A stretch of 64,000 nucleotides of DNA from Chloropicon primus. Taxonomy: Eukaryota; Chlorophyta; Chloropicophyceae; Chloropicales; Chloropicaceae. The notes under the pieces were generated by a model. The model made no database searches. It was given only the letters and a program-made list of their open reading frames with translations, and was not told the DNA's origin. The stretch is from positions 1,054,001-1,118,000 of the forward strand of contig CP060758.1 of NCBI GenBank assembly GCA_023205875.1, given 5' to 3'. A program made the position numbers and the translations under genes. How positions within the stretch are numbered: position 1 is the stretch's first letter; each line of letters opens with the position of its first letter. Shown here one piece after another: positions 34,499 through 42,908 of the stretch.

Positions 34499-35244
34499 CT
34501 CGTCGTCCTCGTCCTCAACCTCTCGTCCAACCAACCTCTCTCTCGCACCTCTTCAAGAAGTGGGTCCGTCCGTTACTCGTTCGCGCCGCGTTACTCTCTC
34601 TCTCTCTCTTGTGCGCGCGCGCGGTGATCTCCAAGCAAGGAGAGCAACAAGGGGAAAGAAGTTCAGTGCTGGTTGCGCGCGATCGTCCGTCGCCCGTCGT
34701 CGTCGTCGTCGTCGTCGTGGGAGTTCTTCCTCTTCCTCCTCTGACGACGACGACGACGACGACTGCTGGTGTGGTGGGCGCCCAAAAAAAAACAGCGCTT
34801 CACTGCTGCTGTGATTGCGATTGCCATGGCCTTGGCGTGCCGGGATCCCAAGGACAAGAAGCAAGAGCAAGATCCTCCTGGGGGGAGGGAGAGGGGGCAC
34901 TCCGGGGACCGCGACGATGGGGGGGAGCCGTTCGGAGACGTATAGTATGCCGCAGCCGGGGCTCTTGCTCCTGCATGCATTGTTGACAAGTTTGTTTTCC
35001 TTTCCTGTGAAGAGTTGTTGTAATACAAATTATGCAAAAAGTGGTTGGTTTTTTTCGTCATGCAGTCGTCGTCGTGGCGGTCTCCCCATCTCCATTTCCT
35101 CCCCATCCATCCATCCACCCGCCACCCTTAGAGCCCAGGAGAGCCCTCGCCAAAGCTTTGGCCGTCGTCGTTGTCGCGCTAGCAAGCAAGCAAGCAAAAG
35201 GGGGGGACGAGCTCGCTCGTCTCTCATCTCACCTCATCTCTTGA
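34499..35244. other. Intergenic between silk-like genes C and D
   Basis: 746 bases between minus-strand genes. It holds a CT/GC run (about 34590-34622), GTC array (about 34696-34718), GAC array (34743-34762) and a run of A. Frames here are simple-repeat artefacts; no gene seen. Confidence 0.45.
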
Positions 35245-36399
35245 TCAGTCCCCTCCCCTTCCGAGGGCTTGGACCCAGGTGAGGCCGAAGGGTCTCACGA
35301 GCCTGCTGTTGGTGTAAAGGGCTCCCTGGAGCCCGTAATCGGAGTAGGAGGAGCCGGACTCACTCGTTCCGGTCGCTCCGGTCCAGTGGGGGGTGACGAT
35401 GGCGAGGTCCGTTCCCTCGGCGACGTCCCACCCGCCATCACCGTCGGCGGAGGCGGTGACCTCCGATCCGGAGGTGCCGCTCGGCTCGTACCACTTGGTA
35501 TTCATGTGAGCGAAGGCGTTGCTTGCGGCTTTCGTGTCAGAAGATGCCGTCTGGACATGGCTCACGGCGTTGGCCTCCCCCTCGACCTCCCCGGAGGACA
35601 CGTAGTCCACCGAGTCGGCCTCGGACGCCTTGCCGTGGGGCGAGTCGAATGAGGCGGCCGCGTTGCCGCCGTAGGCGAAGGCCCAGTCCCCGTGAGCCGA
35701 TCCGCGGGAGCCACCTTGCGTCGAGGAGAACGAATACACCGGGTAGTGAGGCTCGGCGGTCAGCAACCTCCTGCCCTGGGTCCAGTCCAGGGGGAATTGG
35801 GAGGGGAAGAGGCTCGCGACGTCGTTGAATTGGACCTGGCCGACGTGGAACAGGGCCGAGTTGGTCTTGGCTCCCTCTCCTCCTGCTTGGGCGTAGGCCC
35901 CCGACAGCTCGGGGCTGTTGAGGAACACGTCCCGCCCCTCCGAGGCGGCGAACGGGTAAACATTCCCTTCGCTGCTTGACAGGAAATTGGTCTCGGACTC
36001 TCCGTAAGGGACGTGGTGCACGTTCTGCATGTAGGCCCTGGTGTCCGTGACGGCGTTCGACACGTCCAAAATGAAGTTTCCTTCGTCGTCCAAATTCTCA
36101 AACTCGTAGGTCCTGGCCTTGGAAGTGGCCTCGGCCTCGGCGGCCCCGTCGGGCTGGGCCTGGACGTAGGACCCGCTGTTGGACAGGGATCCCGCGTAGC
36201 TCGGGATGTTCAGGGCCTGCTCCGAGTTTGCGGATACCGCACTGGCGTGGCCGTGGTTCCAAACCTTGGTCCTCGACGAGATCTGCGCCCTTGCCAATCC
36301 ATCCAGGGGCATGGGCTCATCACCGACCGAGACTGCCGCGGTAAAGGGCGCGGAGCCCAACGTCAGGGCCATCGCGATGCAGAGTGCCTTGGTGTTCAT
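35245..36399 (-). CDS. Silk-like secreted protein D
   Basis: 384 residues from ATG 36399, the largest of the group. Signal peptide MNTKALCIAMALTLGSAPFT-AAVS, then cysteine-free Ala/Ser/Gly/Asn-rich sequence with alternating small residues: HASAVSANSEQALNIPSYAG, SLSNSGSYVQAQPDGAAEAE, FSSTQGGSRGSAHGDWAFAY, GGNAAASFDSPHGKASEADS. A central block (VPYGESETNF, AASEGRDVFL, LFPSQF) is shared with protein C. Divergent from MLH3 (463 bases between starts). Probably extracellular; no enzymatic motif. Confidence 0.75.
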   Translation of the reverse strand: MNTKALCIAMALTLGSAPFTAAVSVGDEPMPLDGLARAQISSRTKVWNHGHASAVSANSEQALNIPSYAGSLSNSGSYVQAQPDGAAEAEATSKARTYEFENLDDEGNFILDVSNAVTDTRAYMQNVHHVPYGESETNFLSSSEGNVYPFAASEGRDVFLNSPELSGAYAQAGGEGAKTNSALFHVGQVQFNDVASLFPSQFPLDWTQGRRLLTAEPHYPVYSFSSTQGGSRGSAHGDWAFAYGGNAAASFDSPHGKASEADSVDYVSSGEVEGEANAVSHVQTASSDTKAASNAFAHMNTKWYEPSGTSGSEVTASADGDGGWDVAEGTDLAIVTPHWTGATGTSESGSSYSDYGLQGALYTNSRLVRPFGLTWVQALGRGGD

Positions 36400-36862
36400 G
36401 GTTTACTTCCTTGCTTGTTCGCACGAGTGCGTGCGTGTATGCGTGTATGTGTGCAAGTGTGTAAGCGTATGTGTTGGCGCCGGTGTTGGTCGCCGGGATC
36501 GGTCCGTGTTCTGTTCCCGAGTTCTGTGTCCTGCCTCCGGTCCCCTGCTTCCTTCGTTCCCCTCTGATCGCTGTTTTGCGTTTGCTGTCGCTTTCACATT
36601 CATAATTTTGGATTGCGCAATGGCGTCTGTGGTGGTCGGCCGCCGCGAGGGACGACGACGACGACGACGAGGAGGAGGAGGACGAGGAGGAGGAGAGGAC
36701 CGCTCTGTAGGTGACACCTGAGGCTGAGGATGACGCATCCCCTCATCCGAGCCTCGGGAACGAACACCAACACCAGGAGGATGACGCATCATCAACAACA
36801 ACATCATCACCACCATCAACATCGTCATCATCACCATCACTTGAGCACCAACTTGAGGGAGG
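36400..36862. other. Divergent promoter between silk-like D and MLH3
   Basis: 463 bases with a GT-rich run (about 36427-36473), the perfect palindrome ATTGCGCAAT at 36612-36621, ACG/AGG repeats (about 36654-36695) and CATCA/CAACA-type repeats near 36785-36840. No gene. Confidence 0.5.
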
Positions 36863-38770
36863 ATGGTGGGCCAGCCTCCTCCACCGGGGAGGCTGAGGAG
36901 GGTGGACCTCAAGTCCGCGCAGTGCCTGGGGTACGGGACGCTAGCGACGTGCCAGTCGTTCGCCTCGATGGCGAGGGAGGTCGTGGAGTCGGCACTGCGG
37001 TGCTCGGCCCAACCTCCTGAGAAGAAGGAAGAGTTCGAGAGGGGCGTCCCTCTCAGAGTCAGGGTCATACTGGACGCGGACAGCCTCCGCGTCCGGGTGG
37101 ACCTGGAGGGCTTCGGCGCGGAGGCCGACGCCCTGCTCGGGGACGAGGGCCTTCGAGCCCTGACCAAGTTCGCCACCGTGTCGGTGGTGACGAGGGCGGG
37201 GGGCTCCCTGGACACGACGGAGGTCCTGTGGAAGGGGGGCGACCTCGTGGGCAGCGGGCGGAGCTCGACCTGCCGCCACAGCTACGGCTCGACCATCATC
37301 CTGAAGGACGTGCTGACGAACCTCCCGGTGAGGAGGAGGATCCTCCTGGGCGCGAGGAGGGAGAGGCACCTCGCCCAGCTCAGGCGCCACATGTTTCCCG
37401 CGATGGCGTCCAACGGCCGCGTGTCCTTCGACTTCTTCTGCGCGGGCAAGGCCGGGAGGGCGTTCGGGAGCGCCCCCGGGGCGGGCGTCCAGAGGATTCT
37501 TGTGGACACGTTCGGCCTCGATCCCAAGGCCCTTGCCCAGGTGTCCTGCGAGGCCCGAGGGGCCGCGGCTACCCTGTGCTACGCGAGGGACTGGAGGAAC
37601 CAGCACCAAGTCTTGTTCGAGCACCTGTTCGTGAACGGCAGGGAGGCCGACTGCCGGGCCGTCGCGGGCGAGGTGAAGCTGGTGGCCTCCGGCCTGTTCC
37701 GCGAGCAGGGCCTCGGCACGATCAGGGACAGGCGGAGGAGGGCCTGCTTCTCGTTCGTCCTCTCGGTGACGTGCGCCCGTGATGTCCGACAGTCGGAAGC
37801 CCTGGAGCGTGTCCTGCAGCGTGTCCTCGCGAGCTTCCAGTCCGCGGAGAGCGAAGCGAGGCGGGAGGAGGAGACCCAAAAGTGGAAGAGCAGCCGGGCG
37901 ATGATCCCAAAAGCGGGAGCCTGCGAGTGCTGCGCGGGGGGAGGGAGGGAAGCCGTCAGGCTCAGAGTGGATGCGGCGTTCCGAGCGGGAAGGACCGGGA
38001 TTGGCGTGGGAGACATCAAGAGCCTGAGCTACTTGGAGACGAGCATCGTGCCCGCGAGCATCACTCGAGGGATGCTGGACCGCGCCCTGTGCCTGGGTCA
38101 GGTGGACAACAAGTTCGTGGCCTCGGTCTGCGGAAGCACTCTGGTCCTCTTCGACCAGCACGCCGCCGACGAGAGGGTCAGGCTGGAGCGATTCACGGAA
38201 ATCTTGACGGAAGATCTCGGGAGCAGGGACAGGGACTCCTCCTCCTCGGTCGAGTGCGGCCCGCCCTTGAGGTTCCGACCCACGCTGGAGGAGATCCACG
38301 CCCTCGAGTCGTACGGAGACCGAGTCGAGCGGTGGGGCTGGCGAGCCTCCTTCTCCGAGTCCAGCAACACGGTGTCCTTGTCCTGGATCCCTTGCATCCA
38401 GGGCAGGAAGCTGACCGTGCAGGACTTCCGCCAGTACCTGCAGCAGCTGCGCCTGACGGGCGGCTCGAGCTCCATGATGCCGGACGCGATCACCTACGTC
38501 CTGGGGTCCAAGGCCTGCCGGTCGGCCCTCAAGTTCGGGGACGCCCTGTCCGCGAGCGAGTGCGAGGACCTCGTGGAGAGCCTGGCCGGCACCCGGATGC
38601 CGTTCCAGTGCGCGCACGGGAGGCCGACGTGCGCCCCCCTCATCGACCTGGCCAAGCTGGCCAGCGCGGAGAGGACGATGACGAGGGGGACGACGAGGGG
38701 GAGGCGTTTTGACATGGAGAGACTCAGGTCTTGGGGAGCGGCGGTCAACAAGAGGAGGAAGCGGGTTTAG
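36863..38770 (+). CDS. MLH3: MutL homologue, MLH3 type, with eroded ATPase motifs
   Basis: 635 residues from ATG 36863. The C-terminus is clear MLH3: GQVDNKFVASVCGSTLVLFD, endonuclease metal site DQHAADERVRLE, ACRSALKFGDALSASECEDL and PFQCAHGRPTCAPL. The N-terminal half still follows MutL order (YGSTIILKDVLTNLPVRRR), but GHKL motifs look degenerate: motif I reads MAREVVESAL (Asn lost), the DNGxGI motif reads LEGFGA, and GFRGEAL is replaced by GDEGLRAL. MLH3 normally pairs with MLH1 to nick DNA at meiotic crossovers. Residues ~341-469 are duplicated at 31945-32332. A missing upstream exon is possible but would not restore the inner motifs. Confidence 0.85.
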   Translation: MVGQPPPPGRLRRVDLKSAQCLGYGTLATCQSFASMAREVVESALRCSAQPPEKKEEFERGVPLRVRVILDADSLRVRVDLEGFGAEADALLGDEGLRALTKFATVSVVTRAGGSLDTTEVLWKGGDLVGSGRSSTCRHSYGSTIILKDVLTNLPVRRRILLGARRERHLAQLRRHMFPAMASNGRVSFDFFCAGKAGRAFGSAPGAGVQRILVDTFGLDPKALAQVSCEARGAAATLCYARDWRNQHQVLFEHLFVNGREADCRAVAGEVKLVASGLFREQGLGTIRDRRRRACFSFVLSVTCARDVRQSEALERVLQRVLASFQSAESEARREEETQKWKSSRAMIPKAGACECCAGGGREAVRLRVDAAFRAGRTGIGVGDIKSLSYLETSIVPASITRGMLDRALCLGQVDNKFVASVCGSTLVLFDQHAADERVRLERFTEILTEDLGSRDRDSSSSVECGPPLRFRPTLEEIHALESYGDRVERWGWRASFSESSNTVSLSWIPCIQGRKLTVQDFRQYLQQLRLTGGSSSMMPDAITYVLGSKACRSALKFGDALSASECEDLVESLAGTRMPFQCAHGRPTCAPLIDLAKLASAERTMTRGTTRGRRFDMERLRSWGAAVNKRRKRV

Positions 38771-38777
38771 GTTTTAG

Positions 38778-38795
38778 GGTTTAGGTGCCTAAACC
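38778..38795. other. Palindrome next to the MLH3 stop
   Basis: GGTTTAGG-TG-CCTAAACC, 8-base arms around TG, beginning 8 bases past the stop and preceded by telomere-like GGTTTAGGTTTTAGGG. Could be a small 3' hairpin; TGTAA follows at 38805-38809. Confidence 0.55.
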
Positions 38796-38804
38796 TGGGG
38801 GGGT

Positions 38805-38809
38805 TGTAA
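38805..38809 (+). terminator. TGTAA polyadenylation signal (MLH3)
   Basis: TGTAA 35 bases past the MLH3 stop, in the 103-base gap before the convergent silk-like gene E. Confidence 0.55.
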
Positions 38810-38873
38810 CGTGTTTAATTTATATTTTTTTGATAAACACCTTGAAAACTTATATCATGCGCAAAATCAGCCG

Positions 38874-39566
38874 CTAGCCGTAGTGGTAGTAACTTCCGGT
38901 GATCGCGTTCACGGGGATCGAGGCGGCGAGGGAGTACCCGTTGTTCCTCAAGCTCTGAAGCTGGCCGGCGTAGGCGTGGTACTCCTTTCCGTACCCGGAC
39001 CCGGCGCTGGAGAAGCCGCCACTGAATGAAGGAGACACAAGAGAAACATCGCCACCGTGGGCGCCCTCGGTGTTCGTGTTCATCTTGCCCCTGGCACGGC
39101 CGCCGAAGAGGGTGTGGGCACTTCCAGTATTCGCCCAGTGGTCCCGCTTCTGGCTCGTCACACTCGTGGTGTGCGCGTTGCTCCCCTCGTTGCTGTTATC
39201 GGGGTCGGGGTCGCCGCTGCCGCCAATCGTCGTGGAGTTCACGACCGAATCGGTGTTGGGGCCAAAAGCTCCGAGAACGGCAGAAGCGGACTCAGTTAAT
39301 GTTGAAGACGCCGTCAGTCCGTTCAGGATCGTCGACACTGCGTTTCCTCCGATTCCCTGGACGAATCCGTTGGCTTGGACGTTGGTCCCCCCGAGCACAA
39401 CGCTGGCCTGGGGCATGAACGTCGGTTTTTGGATGTTGGGCTTGGGCGGGTCCGTCATGCCGAGCACCGGCGAAGGGGGAAGAAGAACCATTGCCGTGAT
39501 CGCGACGACGGCGAAGAGGCCAATGCCGGGCTTGGAGGCCTGGCGAGGCCGAGAGGAGTTCCACAT
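38874..39566 (-). CDS. Silk-like secreted protein E
   Basis: 230 residues from ATG 39566. A basic n-region and hydrophobic core (KPGIGLFAVVAITAMVLL) form a signal peptide or anchor. The mature chain lacks cysteine and is rich in Gly, Ser, Asn, Thr: NVQANGFVQGIGGNAVSTIL, NGLTASSTLTESASAVLGAF. The tail SFSGGFSSAGSGYG...AYAGQLQSLRNNGYS corresponds to LFSGGLVSSGAGFG...AFAGQSMQVQANNNLYA in the divergent neighbour F, so E and F are paralogues. Extracellular role inferred. Confidence 0.72.
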   Translation of the reverse strand: MWNSSRPRQASKPGIGLFAVVAITAMVLLPPSPVLGMTDPPKPNIQKPTFMPQASVVLGGTNVQANGFVQGIGGNAVSTILNGLTASSTLTESASAVLGAFGPNTDSVVNSTTIGGSGDPDPDNSNEGSNAHTTSVTSQKRDHWANTGSAHTLFGGRARGKMNTNTEGAHGGDVSLVSPSFSGGFSSAGSGYGKEYHAYAGQLQSLRNNGYSLAASIPVNAITGSYYHYG

Positions 39567-39994
39567 CGTCGTCTTGTGTCGTGCTGATGCTGATGCTGAT
39601 GCTGATGCAACGGGGGTTGCGATATGGTATGCTACTAGGTTCACAAGGGTCAAAGGCAAGAGGTGAGCACAGAAGGAGAAGGAGAAGGAGAAGGATGAGA
39701 GGTTATTGCTTTGGTTCGGCATCCGCTTCCCTCGAGTTCTGACGCCCCTGTACCGCTCCAGAGTGCCATGGCCCATGAGAGCGGCAAACGTTGTGGATAA
39801 ACTTTTTTCTCGGACCAAATCTCTTTTTTTTTCCATACGGCATTCCGAATTATTTGCCACAGTAACGGAAATCAGAGCGATCGAGAAAGGGAATGGCGCC
39901 TTGGCCCTCACAGAATGCGCGCGACCGCCGGCGCCGATCACGACCAAACACAAACAATACAACCAAACAACAAAACAACCAAGCAAGCAACCAT
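39567..39994. other. Divergent promoter between silk-like E and F
   Basis: 428 bases with an ATCAGC repeat (about 39577-39610), GAGAAG repeats (about 39676-39692), a T run, and TTTGCCA at 39853-39859. An ATG at 39893, in frame with F, is probably 5' UTR. Confidence 0.45.
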
Positions 39995-40903
39995 ATGACT
40001 CCTTCACCACGTCGCCCTTGTCGTGGGTCGCGTCCGGCTCCTGGGAGCATGTCTTGTGTTGTTTCGCTTTCCGTCCTCCTCCTCCTGGTGGCGCTGCTGG
40101 CCGCGGGTCCTGCCCCCGTCGCGGCTGACACCGCACTCGTGCTGGGGTTCACCAGCGCGAGCCACAAGCAGGTGGACGACGACAACGGGATGACGAACTC
40201 TTCGGAGTCCGGGCACTGGAAGAGCAGCGTCGGGTCCGGGGTGATCGGAGGGAACGCCGCGTCTTCCCTCAATTACGCGGGCCTGGCCAGGACATCGTTC
40301 ACGAAGACGGGCACGGCCGGATTCCAGAACGGCAACGAGAACAACCAGGGCATGGCCCTGTCCGGCTCCCTCGCCTCCACCGGGTTGGCCTCCAGCGCGC
40401 TCACCGGGTCGAGGACCACAATGTCCAGGACCGGTGCCACGACCAACGGGAATACCCTCAACTTGTTCGGTGGCCTCTCCATCGGCAGCGGAGGCGACGG
40501 CATGGCGGCGGACAGCCTGGTCGGGAATGTGGCCAGCACTGGCGCCGAGGAGGGCCTCTTTGGCGACGACTTGGGAGGCGTGTTCGGCGGCCTGCTCGGA
40601 AGCAACCTCGGCAGCGACAGCGACGGGGCCACGGCCGAGGGCTCCAAGTCCACCGAGGGAGCCGCCGCCGTGGACGCCACGTACCACACCAACTTGTTCT
40701 CCGGTGGCCTCGTCTCTTCGGGCGCTGGGTTCGGTCAGGCGGAGTCGGCCGAGGGCTCCTTCGCCGCTTTCGCCGGGCAGTCGATGCAGGTGCAGGCGAA
40801 CAACAACTTGTACGCCATCTTCCCGTCCTACATGTTCACGCACCCCGCTCCCATCATTCACAACGGGGGTCCCGGCGATTACGGAAGGAGGCTGTTCGCG
40901 TGA
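39995..40903 (+). CDS. Silk-like secreted protein F
   Basis: 302 residues from ATG 39995, or 284 from ATG 40049, which places the signal peptide (MSCVVSLSVLLLLVALLAAG) at the very N-terminus. Mature sequence is cysteine-free, Gly/Ser/Ala/Asn-rich: AGFQNGNENNQGMALSGSLA, STGLASSALTGSRTTMSRTG, GGVFGGLLGSNLGSDSDGAT. The C-terminal block FSGGLVSSGAGFG...AFAGQ.MQVQANNNLYA matches protein E. Convergent with the acyl-CoA dehydrogenase. Probably a wall or matrix component. Confidence 0.75.
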   Translation: MTPSPRRPCRGSRPAPGSMSCVVSLSVLLLLVALLAAGPAPVAADTALVLGFTSASHKQVDDDNGMTNSSESGHWKSSVGSGVIGGNAASSLNYAGLARTSFTKTGTAGFQNGNENNQGMALSGSLASTGLASSALTGSRTTMSRTGATTNGNTLNLFGGLSIGSGGDGMAADSLVGNVASTGAEEGLFGDDLGGVFGGLLGSNLGSDSDGATAEGSKSTEGAAAVDATYHTNLFSGGLVSSGAGFGQAESAEGSFAAFAGQSMQVQANNNLYAIFPSYMFTHPAPIIHNGGPGDYGRRLFA

Positions 40904-41140
40904 GCGCCTCGTGGCCGTCGGCCCGAGCACGCACGCCGCACAATAATGGATGCTGTTTTCGGTTAAAAAAAGAAAAAGATAACGGACATCCGTCTTCGTG
41001 TCAAAAAACAAAACAAAAGCAAAGCAAAGCATTTTCATTTCGTCGCAGCCTTTTTCCTCCTGTATTTAATAAGTCTTGGGCTTGCACCCGCTCCGGCCCG
41101 CTGTCCTCGGCTTCCATAAGACCTCGATCGATCGATCTCA

Positions 41141-42466
41141 TCAGACCTTCTGCCTGTCCATCTCCCTCGCGATGATGACCCTCATGATCTCGTTGGTTCC
41201 CTCCAAGATGGAGTGGACCCTGAGGTCCCTCACGATCCTCTCGGCGGGGTAATCCATCAGGTAGCCGTACCCCCCGTGGAGCTGCAGGCACGTGTTCGCA
41301 ATGTCGAAGCACGAGTCCGTGGCGAAGCGCTTTGCCATCGCGCACTCCGCGGTGGCCGACGCAATCTTGGCGTCCAAAGCCCTGGCCGCCCTCCTCACCA
41401 TGAGCCTGCTGGCCGCCAGCGACGTCGCGCAGTCCGCCAGCTTGAACTGGGTGTTCTGGAACTTGTCCAGGGGCTTGCCGAACTGCTTCCTGCTGCTCGT
41501 GTACTCCCTGGCCGAGTCCAAGGCGAAGGCGGCACCGCCGACGGAGCACGTCGCGATGTTGATCCTGCCTCCGTCGAGTCCCATCATCGCGATCTTGAAC
41601 CCCTCCCCCTCCTCCCCCACCCTGTTCTCGGCGGGAACGACGGCGTCGTCGAAGGACACCACGCAGGTGGGCTGGGAGTTCCACCCCAGCTTCTTCTCCG
41701 GCTTGCCAAAGCTCACGCCCTCCTGGTCCTTCTCCACCACGAAGCACGTGATCCCCTTGGCCTTGTCCGCGCCGGGGTCCGTGCGAGCCATCACAATGTA
41801 AACGTCGCTCGTTCCCGCACCGCTGATGAAGGCCTTGGCGCCGTTGAGGACGTACGAGCCGTCCTCCTGCTTCACCGCGCTCGTCTCCAAGCTCGCCGCA
41901 TCGCTGCCGCTGTTCGGCTCCGTCAGGCAGTACGAGGACAGGAGCTCCATGCAGGTCATCCTCTGCAGGTACTTCTCCTTCTGCTGCTGGGTGCCGAAGG
42001 TGTCCAACACGAAGCAGTTCATGTTGTGTATCGTCAGGTAAGCCGTAAAGGAGATGTCCCCGTAAGCCAGGGCCTCGAATATCACCGCGGCGTCCTCCCT
42101 TCCGAGGCCGGTCCCTCCGTACTCCTCCTGGCAGTAGATCCCCCCGAACCCAAGCTCCGCGGCCTGCTTGAGCGTGTCCACGGGAAAGTGCTTGGTCTCG
42201 TCCCACTTGGCCGAGTGGGGCGCCAGCTCGTTCAGCGCGAAGGACCGCGCCACCTCCCGAAACTCCACCTGCATCTCCGTAAGGCCGAACGTCTCGTGGC
42301 AGGCCGAGGAGGACGACGTCGAGTACGACGCCGCGTACGACGCCGCCCCGCGCACCACCGAACACAACGCCGCACTGGTCTTCTTCCACCCCTGGCCTTG
42401 GTTTGGCAGCAGGGCTCTTCCCACCGCCGCTCCAAGCCGCCAGCCCTCCTTTCTCCACAACATCAT
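41141..42466 (-). CDS. ACAD8: Isobutyryl-CoA dehydrogenase-like acyl-CoA dehydrogenase, mitochondrial
   Basis: 441 residues from the first of two tandem ATGs (42466). A presequence of ~55 residues (MMLWRKEGWRLGAAVGRALL..., Ser/Ala-rich) precedes FGLTEMQVEFREVARSFALN. Family signatures: CLTEPNSGSDAASLETSA, FISGAGTSDVYIVMARTD and QLHGGYGYLMDYPAERIVRD, with catalytic Glu in ILEGTNEI (Glu422), the position used by short-chain and isobutyryl-CoA dehydrogenases. Overall resemblance is to ACAD8, the valine-pathway enzyme turning isobutyryl-CoA into methacrylyl-CoA with electrons passed to ETF. Substrate is inferred. No intron. Confidence 0.87.
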   Translation of the reverse strand: MMLWRKEGWRLGAAVGRALLPNQGQGWKKTSAALCSVVRGAASYAASYSTSSSSACHETFGLTEMQVEFREVARSFALNELAPHSAKWDETKHFPVDTLKQAAELGFGGIYCQEEYGGTGLGREDAAVIFEALAYGDISFTAYLTIHNMNCFVLDTFGTQQQKEKYLQRMTCMELLSSYCLTEPNSGSDAASLETSAVKQEDGSYVLNGAKAFISGAGTSDVYIVMARTDPGADKAKGITCFVVEKDQEGVSFGKPEKKLGWNSQPTCVVSFDDAVVPAENRVGEEGEGFKIAMMGLDGGRINIATCSVGGAAFALDSAREYTSSRKQFGKPLDKFQNTQFKLADCATSLAASRLMVRRAARALDAKIASATAECAMAKRFATDSCFDIANTCLQLHGGYGYLMDYPAERIVRDLRVHSILEGTNEIMRVIIAREMDRQKV

Positions 42467-42908
42467 CGTCGCCGTCGCTGTCGTCGTCGTCGTGGGTATG
42501 TTGTGATAAATACGAATAGAACACGGTATGGGGTTGGTGTTTGCCTCCGCCTTCCCCTGTCCTTCTCCTCGGGAGTCTCCTCCCTCCTCCGTCTCCTTCT
42601 CCTTCTCCGCTAGATATATTGACACGTCAGGTTCCGTCAACCCAACCCCGGAGGGGAGAGAGGAGAGGGGATCACAAGCACAAGCACCAACCAAGGCGAT
42701 GGAACGAACGAGGGTTCTTTTTTATCTATTTTTTTAATTCAGTAAGAAAGAAAAGTACAATTGTGATCGAAAGGAACATGCAGGCACCCCCACGACGACG
42801 ACGTCGTGGGGGTGCTCGGTGGTGCTGGGAAGGAGAAGCTTTCTTGCTCTAAAACCTCCTTCCTTCCCGCCTCCAGGGGGGGGGGCACGGCAACACGGGT
42901 TTCGGGCT
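42467..42908. other. Intergenic between ACAD8 and RAD51
   Basis: 442 bases: the ACAD8 promoter (GTC repeat at about 42470-42493, possible TATATT near 42614-42620) and the RAD51 3' flank with a perfect hairpin at 42784-42815. No gene seen. Confidence 0.5.
42784..42815. other. Perfect 13-base-pair hairpin downstream of RAD51
   Basis: GCACCCCCACGAC at 42784-42796 is the exact reverse complement of GTCGTGGGGGTGC at 42803-42815, with a six-base loop. It starts 94 bases past the RAD51 stop and would form a very GC-rich stem in the 3' UTR or act as a pause or boundary element. Confidence 0.7.

Noticed and set aside
38771-38800. Interstitial telomere array
   Set aside because: Only two or three imperfect TTTAGGG-like words are present, too few to call telomeric; kept only as a low-interest observation.
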